Shown piece by piece: positions 6,915 to 13,367 of a DNA stretch of 14,103 bases. The DNA lies in NCBI GenBank assembly GCA_007280825.1, contig QYQI01000062.1, forward strand, positions 1-14,103. The letters are read 5' to 3'. The position numbers and the translations under genes are program-made. Source of the DNA: Ignavibacteriales bacterium (GTDB lineage: Bacteria; Bacteroidota; Ignavibacteria; Ignavibacteriales; Melioribacteraceae). The notes beneath the pieces were generated by a model. That model did no database searches. It was not told the DNA's origin and saw only the letters and a program-made list of their open reading frames with translations. How positions within the stretch are numbered: position 1 is the first letter of the stretch; each line of letters begins with the position of its first letter.

Positions 6915-6999
6915 GCGGTGTTGCCACACCGCCTCCGTTGCAAATAAACTGTGAGACTGCTCATCTCCACAAAGGTTATGCACCTTTCTATTTGCACCG
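6915..6999 (+). ncRNA. Candidate structured leader RNA (hairpin plus three-way junction)
   Basis: The gap before the T9SS gene can fold compactly. Hairpin P0 is GCGGTGT (6915-6921) with ACACCGC (6926-6932). Closing stem P1 is TGCAAATA (6939-6946) with TATTTGCA (6989-6996), extended by CG/CG beyond one mismatch. Inside P1 lie P2, TGTGAGA (6950-6956) with TCTCCACA (6964-6971, one bulged C), and P3, AAAGGT (6971-6976) with ACCTTT (6982-6987). Almost every base from 6936 to 6999 is used. It ends about 37 nt before the ribosome binding site of the next gene. It matches no riboswitch class I know, and there is no T-run to make it a terminator. Confidence 0.4.
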
Positions 7000-7047
7000 T
7001 TAACATAAATAATTGTTGGCCATTTATCTATTTAACAAGGGGTTAAA

Positions 7048-8592
7048 ATGAAAAAGCATAATTTATTCTTCTCGTTATTTTTATTAATTACTGTAAACTT
7101 GTTTTCTCAGAGTTATAGTACCTGGTTTACAAATCCAACGGACGGCAGTACAATTAGCGGTGGAACTGGCTCTCCAATGTCTGTCCATTTTACATTCAGT
7201 TGGAACGGCTCAAAATCGAATCAGTATAATACTTGGAGATTTGAATTGATATCATTGAATGATCCTGTTGGTGTTCTTCCCAAAACTACAAGTAACCATT
7301 TTACGGATGAGTATACTCCTTATTTTGATCTTTCATACTATGCTTGCGGACAATATGAAGCAACAATTAAAATGTACGAATATGATTTTTATACCAGCAA
7401 TACAACTCTTCGGGCAACTTCTAGTATAACATTTACTATTGGATACACTGTGATAGTAGAAAATATCTTCGGAGGTGGTACAGTTTCAGTGAATGGTTCT
7501 GCAGTAAGTAGCGGTACGTCTTTTGTCGTTAGTCCGGGCGGGTCACTCAGTCTCTCTGCAATAGAACAGACTTATGGCGGTTACAGCAGAGTATGGAATT
7601 CCAGTGGAACAAATTATAGTGACTGGAGAAAAAACGGAATTTATCAATCATACTCAAGCAGTTATTCTTTTAGTCCTTCCGGCAGTGATAACGGAGCTCA
7701 TTTAACAGCTGGATTACGCCCGGTTTACAATCCTACTTTTAGTAATAATTTTGGCAGCGGTATTATTTATTTAGATGGTTCTCAATATTCTTCCGGCAGT
7801 TCTATTTCGAAAGTTGAAAACAACTCTGTTTCTGCAAATGCGCCTTGGCAGCTTATTAACGGAATAGAGTATACATTTAGTCGTTGGCAAGATTACAATA
7901 CTACAAATCCTCGCTCATTTCAAATTAACAGCAGTTCTACTTACACTGCATATTATACAGGCAAACCAACAAACAGTGGAAAATATGCTAGTGCCGGTGG
8001 TATAGTTGGTCAACCCATTGTCGTTACATGGACGGATAATATTAATACAGCAGTAAACCAATTCCAGATTTGGAGGAAAGTAAAACATAATGGAGTTGTT
8101 GGTTCTCCAACTTTATTGTCAACAGTTGACAGAGGAGTACAAACATATACTGATAATGAATATTCAGTTACAAACGGATACACAGATGATTTACTCTATT
8201 ATGATGTACGTGCTTATTACTCAACAGAAGGAACGTATTCAGATCCGGATTATACTGCTGTATTCGGAAGACCGGAAGCAGAAATAGATAATAGTCTTAG
8301 TGAAAAGAACACCAGATCATTAGTAGTTCCATCAGACTATTCGATTACTAATTATCCCAATCCATTCAACCCGACAACAACAATTAATTACCAATTGCCT
8401 GAGAATGGATTTGTAACAATTAAGGTTTATGATTTGCTTGGTAAAGAAGTTGCAGTATTAGTAAATGAGAACAAGTCTACCGGATATTACAAAGTAGATT
8501 TTAATGCGAGTAAATTAACAAGTGGAGTTTACGTTTACACAATTACAACAAATAACTTTATTCAATCAAAGAAAATGTTATTAATGAAGTAA
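7048..8592 (+). CDS. Secreted protein with T9SS type A C-terminal sorting domain
   Basis: A 514-residue exported protein. Residues 1-21 form a Sec signal peptide (MKKHNLFFSLFLLITVNLFS). Residues 435-514 are a complete type A T9SS sorting domain: NYPNPFNPTTTINYQL, then VTIKVYDLLGKEVAVL, then LTSGVYVYTI and a basic end KKMLLMK. T9SS substrates cross the outer membrane and are usually cleaved and attached to the surface or released. Between these lie a beta-rich N-terminal region, two related glycine/serine-rich beta modules (about 134-223 and 228-305), and a fibronectin-III-like segment (about 315-405). No catalytic motif is evident, so an adhesive or structural role is inferred. AAGGGG lies 5 nt before the ATG. 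A structured leader precedes it and a terminator follows. Confidence 0.92.
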   Translation: MKKHNLFFSLFLLITVNLFSQSYSTWFTNPTDGSTISGGTGSPMSVHFTFSWNGSKSNQYNTWRFELISLNDPVGVLPKTTSNHFTDEYTPYFDLSYYACGQYEATIKMYEYDFYTSNTTLRATSSITFTIGYTVIVENIFGGGTVSVNGSAVSSGTSFVVSPGGSLSLSAIEQTYGGYSRVWNSSGTNYSDWRKNGIYQSYSSSYSFSPSGSDNGAHLTAGLRPVYNPTFSNNFGSGIIYLDGSQYSSGSSISKVENNSVSANAPWQLINGIEYTFSRWQDYNTTNPRSFQINSSSTYTAYYTGKPTNSGKYASAGGIVGQPIVVTWTDNINTAVNQFQIWRKVKHNGVVGSPTLLSTVDRGVQTYTDNEYSVTNGYTDDLLYYDVRAYYSTEGTYSDPDYTAVFGRPEAEIDNSLSEKNTRSLVVPSDYSITNYPNPFNPTTTINYQLPENGFVTIKVYDLLGKEVAVLVNENKSTGYYKVDFNASKLTSGVYVYTITTNNFIQSKKMLLMK

Positions 8593-8605
8593 CTAGAAAA
8601 AGTTC

Positions 8606-8627
8606 AAGGGCGAGAAAACTCGCCCTT
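8606..8627. terminator. Hairpin terminator after the T9SS protein gene
   Basis: A perfect 9-bp stem AAGGGCGAG/CTCGCCCTT with an AAAA loop begins 13 nt after the stop codon. The T-tract is short on the plus side (TTAATTTCT). On the minus side a CTTTTTC run follows, so it may originally also have served the now-decayed minus-strand gene ending at 8663. Confidence 0.8.
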
Positions 8628-8662
8628 AATTTCTAACCTTTTAGTTCTTGCCTCTCGCTTTT

Positions 8663-8866
8663 TCAATACCAGAAATGAAACCGCAGAACGAACGCGTTGT
8701 TATCAAGATTCGGATCTTCAATGTTGATTTTACATTGAGAGCGGACTTAAACAAAACAGTAAGGAAAAAATTAGAAACCTAAAACCAAATGTGCGTGCTC
8801 GTCTTTACTAACAACAATATTAGGATCGAAACGATCATATCGAACTGATAAAGTGAATGAAATTAG
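8663..8866 (-). pseudogene. Decayed C-terminus of an outer-membrane beta-barrel (porin-like) protein
   Basis: This gap has no intact gene, but one minus-strand frame reads like the last strands of a porin. It runs LISFTLSVRYDRFDPN and VSKDEHAHLVLGF, then TAA (8773-8771), FFPYCFV, then TAA (8749-8747), VRSQCKI, and DPNLDNNAFVLRFHFWY with a final TGA at 8665-8663. Alternating hydrophobic residues and a terminal aromatic residue are typical of outer-membrane barrel C-termini. A further in-frame TAG lies at 8869-8867. A short open stretch in another frame (GEKEFETVNYSV, 8904-8869) may be more of the gene after a frameshift. The 5' part is absent because the next gene starts at 8951. The exact porin family is not determined. 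Confidence 0.7.
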
Positions 8867-8950
8867 CTAACCGAGTAATTAACGGTCTCGAATTCTTTCT
8901 CGCCATCTTTTTATTATATTTAATTTTACAAATATTCAAGAAAGATTACT

Positions 8951-9442
8951 ATGATTTACTTACTTATTAATAAACTGCATATCATTTTTGCGGGAATGTG
9001 GCTTATTAACCTAGCCGCTTATCCTATATTACATAGTTCAGTTGTTCACAATAAGAACAAATCTGGTGAAAAAAAGTTCATTCACCTATATCTTACATTT
9101 GCAAACTTATTCGGGATGATCGGCGGATTAGGGATACTTGTGACCGGAATATCCATGGTTACAGTTAATCCGTCTTATGGTTTCTTCCAATTCACAGTGA
9201 ATCATTGGTTAACAGCAAAACAAATTCTTATGGTTATATTATTGGTAATTCTCGGAGTGAAAATAATTCCAACCTCTAAAAAAGTTAGAGCTGCAATCGG
9301 TACTGATTTTGAAAAAAGCGAACAGCTAAGCGATGATGTTTACAATAATTTGAATAAACTTTTTAAGTGGAATACTGTAATTAATATTATTGTATTAATT
9401 AATTTTCTTTTGGCTATCACTCATAATTTTATTGGCAAATAA
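8951..9442 (+). CDS. Four-helix integral membrane protein of unknown function
   Basis: A 163-residue, very hydrophobic protein with four predicted membrane spans (about 5-25, 47-71, 87-106 and 140-158). Residues that might matter are H10 in the first span (KLHIIFAGMW), H45 just before the second and H85-W86 at the start of the third. A histidine near the start of helix 1 within an LHxxxxxxW pattern recalls CopD/DUF2269-type membrane proteins, some of which bind metal or haem. That is only a resemblance. The start has a weak AAGAAAG site. dxr starts 8 nt after its stop and rseP follows, so it is likely the first gene of that operon. I do not recognise the family with certainty. Confidence 0.8.
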   Translation: MIYLLINKLHIIFAGMWLINLAAYPILHSSVVHNKNKSGEKKFIHLYLTFANLFGMIGGLGILVTGISMVTVNPSYGFFQFTVNHWLTAKQILMVILLVILGVKIIPTSKKVRAAIGTDFEKSEQLSDDVYNNLNKLFKWNTVINIIVLINFLLAITHNFIGK

Positions 9443-9450
9443 GATTAATT

Positions 9451-10596
9451 ATGAAAAAAATATTAGTTCTTGGATCAACAGGTTCGATAGGTATTAACAC
9501 TATAGAAATCGCACGAACATTTCCAGATAACTTGGAGATTGTCGGGCTCTCCGTTAACAATAATATAGAATTACTCGAGAGACAAATTTCAGAATTTCAT
9601 CCCGGTGCTGTTGCTGTTAGAGATAAGAAAAATGCATTAGAATTAAAAAACAGAATCGGAAACAGATGCGAGATTCTTATTGGTGATGAAGGATTATTGG
9701 AATTAACACGCCGTAATAATTATGATATTCTGCTTTCAGCACTTGTAGGATTTGCCGGATTGGCCCCAACCATTGAGGCAATCAAGTTGAAAAAGAGAAT
9801 TGCCCTGGCAAATAAAGAAACTCTGGTAACTGCCGGCGAAATAATAATTGATCTTTGTAAGAAATATAATGCAGAATTAATTCCTGTAGATTCTGAACAT
9901 AGCGCAATTTTTCAATGCTTGAACGGTGAAGACAACAAAAATATCAAGAAAATAATTCTAACCGCCTCCGGTGGACCATTCTTAAATAAAAATAAAACCG
10001 AACTTGAATCCGTAACAATTGAAGAAGCTCTAAATCATCCAAATTGGAAAATGGGAAATAAGATCTCGATTGATTCCGCAACTATGATGAATAAAGGTCT
10101 CGAAGTTATAGAAGCATTTTGGCTTTTTAATCTTCCTAAAGAAAAAATTGAGGTATTAGTTCATCCTCAATCAGTAATTCACTCTATGGTTGAATTCTGT
10201 GACGGATCTATAAAAGCACAATTAAGTTTACCTGATATGAAATTGCCAATTTTATATGCAATAACTTTCCCGGAAAGGTATTATTTTGAAACCGTTAATA
10301 CCGATTTCAAGAAAATTAATCAGTTAACATTTTTTGAACCGGATTTTAATAAATTTGAATGTCTTAAAATTGCATATAAGGTAATTGAAGAGGGCGGAAC
10401 CGCACCGTGCATCCTAAATGCAGCTAATGAAGTTGCAGTAGAAAAATTTCTCTCGGGTAAAATTAAGTTTACCCGGATTCCGGAAATAATTAATGATGCA
10501 TTAAATACTATCACTATTAAACACAATGCGGATCTTCAAACAATAATTGAATGCGATTCTATGACGAGAGAATACCTAAATAAAAAATTGAACTAA
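9451..10596 (+). CDS. dxr: 1-deoxy-D-xylulose 5-phosphate reductoisomerase
   Basis: The 381-residue enzyme converts DXP to 2-C-methyl-D-erythritol 4-phosphate with NADPH, the first committed step of the MEP isoprenoid pathway. Visible landmarks are the NADPH loop GSTGSIG (8-14), LANKETLVTAGE (119-130), metal ligands D147 and E149 in PVDSEHSAIFQ with E218 in NKGLEVIEAFW, the substrate loop NHPNWKMG (195-202), and HPQSVIHSMVEF (238-249). The protein is complete and of normal length. It lies 8 nt after the upstream membrane protein gene and 9 nt before rseP; the dxr-rseP order is common in bacteria. Also called ispC. Confidence 0.98.
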   Translation: MKKILVLGSTGSIGINTIEIARTFPDNLEIVGLSVNNNIELLERQISEFHPGAVAVRDKKNALELKNRIGNRCEILIGDEGLLELTRRNNYDILLSALVGFAGLAPTIEAIKLKKRIALANKETLVTAGEIIIDLCKKYNAELIPVDSEHSAIFQCLNGEDNKNIKKIILTASGGPFLNKNKTELESVTIEEALNHPNWKMGNKISIDSATMMNKGLEVIEAFWLFNLPKEKIEVLVHPQSVIHSMVEFCDGSIKAQLSLPDMKLPILYAITFPERYYFETVNTDFKKINQLTFFEPDFNKFECLKIAYKVIEEGGTAPCILNAANEVAVEKFLSGKIKFTRIPEIINDALNTITIKHNADLQTIIECDSMTREYLNKKLN

Positions 10597-10605
10597 GGGA
10601 GTTGA

Positions 10606-11961
10606 ATGGATTATATAATTTATTTCATGATTACAATCGGAATTCTGGTTTTTGTACATGAGTTCGGACATTTTGCCGCGGCAAAAATTTCCAAAATGCG
10701 CGTTGATATTTTTGCCATCGGTTTCGGTAAGAGATTATTCGGTTGGAATAAATTAACCAGATTCACATTCGGTGATTTACCAAAAGATTTTGACGGACAG
10801 GGAAATACTGATTACAGATTATGCCTTCTTCCTCTGGGCGGTTACGTTAAAATTGCCGGAATGGTGGATGAAAGTTTCGATACCAAATTTGCAGAATCCG
10901 AACCAAAGCCGTACGAATTTAGAGCAAAGAAAACTTTACCCAAACTTTTTGTTATCACCGCCGGCGTGATGATGAATCTTACTCTTACACTTATAATATT
11001 CTGGGGAATTAATTTCTTCCAGGGAAAACTAGTTTTTAAAACCACTACAATTAATAAGGTTGAACCCGGAAGTGATGCTCAAAAAGCCGGATTCCAATCC
11101 TACGATAAAATTTTATCCGTTAATGGCGAACAAGTTAACAATTGGCAAAAAACTGTTGAACAATTATTTGTTCAAAATTCTACAAGCGATGTTGTTGTAA
11201 AAGTTCAACGTGATGGGAAAGAAAAGGTCATAGCTGTTGAACGTCACTTAGTTTCTCAAAATTCTAAAGAAGGATTTTTCATACAACCAAGACCTTCAAA
11301 ATCTTTTATTATTGAAGTTATGAAGAATTCTCCTGCTGAAAATTCCGGAATGAAAGCTGGTGATATTTTTGTTTCCATCTCCAGAATCAATATAGATGAT
11401 GGACAGCTTATCAATGATATTATTTCATCTAACAAAGAAAAAAACCTTCAATTTATTTTATTAAGGGATAATGACACAGTACGTGCAGCCGTTATACCGG
11501 GAAGTGACGGGAAAATTGGTGTTTCACATAGAAGTTTTTATTCCGGTCAAAGTGAGTTCATTACTTACAATTTCTTTTCTTCCATTACTCATGCGCTTGA
11601 TGATGCAGCTAAATATACAGCACTTACTTTTGGAATGTTGAAAAATGTTATTACAGGTAAGATTGCATTTAAGGAAGCTTTTGGCGGACCAATTAAGATT
11701 GCTCAGATCGCAGTTGCCTCAGCGGATAAAGGCGGAATTGATTTCTTATTCTTTCTTGCAATGCTCAGTTTAAGTTTGGCAATTATAAATATTCTTCCTT
11801 TCCCAGTTTTAGACGGCGGACATTTTGTAATTATTTTGCTTGAAGGTTTATTTAGGAAAGAATTGCCGATCAAAATTAAAATGGCAATTCAAAATGCGGG
11901 ATTTGTACTTTTACTTTTGTTGATGGCGTTTATAATTTATAATGATATAATTAGTTTATAA
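10606..11961 (+). CDS. rseP: RIP metalloprotease RseP (site-2 protease)
   Basis: A 451-residue intramembrane zinc metalloprotease of the M50 family. The zinc-binding HEFGH is at residues 18-22 in the first membrane span, and the second motif NILPFPVLDGGHF supplies the third ligand D403. Two PDZ domains lie between (about 130-205 and 225-300, the first containing KVEPGSDAQKAGFQSYDKIL). The membrane span before them is around 110-130, and a final span lies near the C-terminus (AGFVLLLLLMAFII). In other bacteria RseP cleaves anti-sigma factors after a first cut and removes remnant signal peptides. The ribosome binding site is AAGGGAG. It is the last gene of the operon after dxr and is followed by a strong terminator. 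Confidence 0.96.
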   Translation: MDYIIYFMITIGILVFVHEFGHFAAAKISKMRVDIFAIGFGKRLFGWNKLTRFTFGDLPKDFDGQGNTDYRLCLLPLGGYVKIAGMVDESFDTKFAESEPKPYEFRAKKTLPKLFVITAGVMMNLTLTLIIFWGINFFQGKLVFKTTTINKVEPGSDAQKAGFQSYDKILSVNGEQVNNWQKTVEQLFVQNSTSDVVVKVQRDGKEKVIAVERHLVSQNSKEGFFIQPRPSKSFIIEVMKNSPAENSGMKAGDIFVSISRINIDDGQLINDIISSNKEKNLQFILLRDNDTVRAAVIPGSDGKIGVSHRSFYSGQSEFITYNFFSSITHALDDAAKYTALTFGMLKNVITGKIAFKEAFGGPIKIAQIAVASADKGGIDFLFFLAMLSLSLAIINILPFPVLDGGHFVIILLEGLFRKELPIKIKMAIQNAGFVLLLLLMAFIIYNDIISL

Positions 11962-11962
11962 C

Positions 11963-11992
11963 AAAAAGCCCTCTTACAAAGAGGGCTTTTTT
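11963..11992. terminator. Rho-independent terminator after rseP, probably bidirectional
   Basis: AGCCCTCTT (11967-11975) pairs perfectly with AAGAGGGCT (11979-11987) across an ACA loop. There is an A-run before the stem and six T's at its end. It closes the dxr-rseP transcript, and in the opposite orientation it lies about 55 nt beyond the convergent lipoprotein gene. Confidence 0.93.
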
Positions 11993-12045
11993 ATTTCTAA
12001 AATAGGTTTACTTCTTTTCTTCTTTTAACTCATCCCTACAAAAAT

Positions 12046-12603
12046 TTAATCTATAGAAGATAAAACAGAATTCTGAATTTTATAGAGTTCTTGAAGGTTT
12101 TGCGTCTTTACCGGAATAGCGGAAAGTTCGTAAAATTTATTCCCCGACTTAAATACCACCACGCGGATGTTTCTCTTTGCATCATCTAAATATTCGTAAG
12201 CAGAAAATTTTTTTTTGTTCATTTCGAAGGTTTCTTGTTTTACAAATCCCCCGAATGTTTTTCCATACTTTGCTTTCTTAAAAGCTTTACTGAATTCAAC
12301 AACAAATTTTATTTCATCGCTTTGAATTTCTTTCATAGTAAGAGAATCAACATTTAGTGCAACAAAATTTAGTGTGGCGGAGTAATCATTTTTTACAAGC
12401 CAGAGGTCAATCAACTTGTTTTCATTGTCTTCTGCAGTGAACCAGCCTTGCGGAATTTTAACAGATAATTGTAATGATTTTGCTTTTGCAATTTCATTTG
12501 TAAGTGTAAAGTTGGAATCATACAACGAGGATAATCCGCTTGAACATGACTGAACTATACCAAGCAGAATAAAAATGAGAGATATTTTAAAAATCGTTTT
12601 CAA
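12046..12603 (-). CDS. Small putative lipoprotein of unknown function, TTG start
   Basis: A 185-residue protein with a lipoprotein signal (MKTIFKISLIFILLG, then VQSC with the lipidated Cys20). The mature domain is a compact alpha/beta sequence containing VKIPQGWFTAEDNENKLIDLW and, later, KKFSAYEYLDDAKRNIRVVVF and KFYELSAI. This loosely resembles PsbP/Mog1-like folds found in other bacterial lipoproteins; that is an impression, not a match. The start codon is TTG at 12603-12601. A stop codon lies three codons upstream in frame and no ATG lies within the signal, so the start is well bounded. No Shine-Dalgarno is visible, and a 14-bp hairpin ends only 10 nt upstream. It converges on rseP and follows the peroxiredoxin gene. 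Confidence 0.8.
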   Translation of the reverse strand: MKTIFKISLIFILLGIVQSCSSGLSSLYDSNFTLTNEIAKAKSLQLSVKIPQGWFTAEDNENKLIDLWLVKNDYSATLNFVALNVDSLTMKEIQSDEIKFVVEFSKAFKKAKYGKTFGGFVKQETFEMNKKKFSAYEYLDDAKRNIRVVVFKSGNKFYELSAIPVKTQNLQELYKIQNSVLSSID

Positions 12604-12613
12604 TATGTTTTAC

Positions 12614-12645
12614 AAATGCGGATTCATCAAAATGAATCCGCATTT
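12614..12645 (-). terminator. Perfect 14-bp stem-loop between peroxiredoxin and lipoprotein genes
   Basis: AAATGCGGATTCAT (12614-12627) and ATGAATCCGCATTT (12632-12645) pair perfectly across a CAAA loop. Read on the minus strand, it starts 9 nt after the peroxiredoxin stop and ends with TTTGT, a weak T-tract. It is best read as a terminator or attenuator, because the downstream TTG start is only 10 nt further on. Confidence 0.65.
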
Positions 12646-12654
12646 AATTTTAAA

Positions 12655-13218
12655 TTATATTTTCCCAACAAGATCTTCGCCTGGTACAAGAGTTTTATCG
12701 CCCGGTTCCCAGCTCGCAGGACAAACTTGTTCGGGATGTTGGCGGACGTATGCCGCAGCTTTAACACGCCGTAAAATTTCTTTTGAACTTCTGCCAATGC
12801 TGTTATCGTGAATATCAATCGTCTTCAAAATTCCGTCCGGATCAATAATAAATGTTCCGCGTAAAGAGAGACCATCTTCATCAATGTAAGTTCCAAAAGT
12901 TTTGCACATAGTTCCTGTCGGATCTGCAGCCATCGGATATTTAATTTTACCGATCGCTTTTGATGATTCATGCCATGCAAAATGAGCATATTTAGTATCG
13001 GTGCTAACACTGATTATTTCAGCGCCGGCTTTTTTGAATTCTTCGTAATAATTTGCCGCTTCTTCCAATTCTGTAGGGCACACAAAAGTAAAATCTGCCG
13101 GATAAAATAAAAGCACTGTCCATTTGCCGCGCGTATCGGATAGCTTCATTTGTTTGAACTCATTGTTATGGTAAACATCAAATTTAAAGTCCGGAACTTC
13201 TTGGCCAATTTTTAACAT
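12655..13218 (-). CDS. ahpC: AhpC-type 2-Cys peroxiredoxin
   Basis: A 187-residue thiol peroxidase, the same length as well-known bacterial AhpC. The peroxidatic Cys47 sits in the PxxxTxxC motif (FYPADFTFVCPTE), and the resolving Cys166 is in the C-terminal HPEQVCPASWEPG segment. This marks it as a typical 2-Cys enzyme acting as a dimer or decamer in the cytosol to reduce H2O2 and organic peroxides. An extra Cys105 (TGTMCKTFG) is present. No ahpF or thioredoxin partner is adjacent, so the reductant is not shown by context. The start has an AGGAGAT site about 9 nt upstream. It has its own probable promoter at 13243-13270 and ends at the hairpin at 12614-12645. Confidence 0.95.
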   Translation of the reverse strand: MLKIGQEVPDFKFDVYHNNEFKQMKLSDTRGKWTVLLFYPADFTFVCPTELEEAANYYEEFKKAGAEIISVSTDTKYAHFAWHESSKAIGKIKYPMAADPTGTMCKTFGTYIDEDGLSLRGTFIIDPDGILKTIDIHDNSIGRSSKEILRRVKAAAYVRQHPEQVCPASWEPGDKTLVPGEDLVGKI

Positions 13219-13242
13219 CTCGTTTATCTCCTATAAATAATT

Positions 13243-13270
13243 TTTATAAACAATATTACACAATGGTAAA
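13243..13270 (-). promoter_or_regulatory. Likely promoter of the peroxiredoxin gene
   Basis: On the minus strand TTTACC (13270-13265) and TATAAA (13248-13243) are spaced by 16 bp. This gives a short leader that includes the AGGAGAT ribosome binding site before ATG 13218. Confidence 0.4.
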
Positions 13271-13299
13271 ATACGAAAAGATTTTGAATGGTTTAAAAC

Positions 13300-13360
13300 G
13301 TAGAGACGACCCGTTAGGTCGTCTCAAAATTATAAATTAACGATTGCCGTGCGTCTCTAC
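13300..13360. repeat. REP/MITE-like palindromic element
   Basis: The element is bounded by inverted GTAGAGACG (13300-13308) and CGTCTCTAC (13352-13360). Inside it a second, perfect 9-bp dyad GAGACGACC/GGTCGTCTC (13303-13311 and 13317-13325) shares the left arm. Short palindromes ending in TAGAGACG/CGTCTCTA occur in many copies in some environmental genomes. It sits just after the PorV-like stop, where the inner hairpin could also act as a weak terminator. Confidence 0.55.
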
Positions 13361-13367
13361 AAAAAAA

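Noticed and set aside
6915..6932. Hairpin as rho-independent terminator of the lipoprotein gene
   Set aside because: The stem is good but no T-run follows.
6915..6999. Known riboswitch classes (c-di-GMP-I, cobalamin, TPP, purine) for the structured leader
   Set aside because: Their conserved core sequences are not present; only GCCTCCG recalls c-di-GMP-I and the rest does not fit.
12575..12811. Plus-strand ORF opposite the peroxiredoxin/lipoprotein junction
   Set aside because: It runs through the perfect hairpin and antisense to the resolving-Cys segment of the peroxiredoxin.
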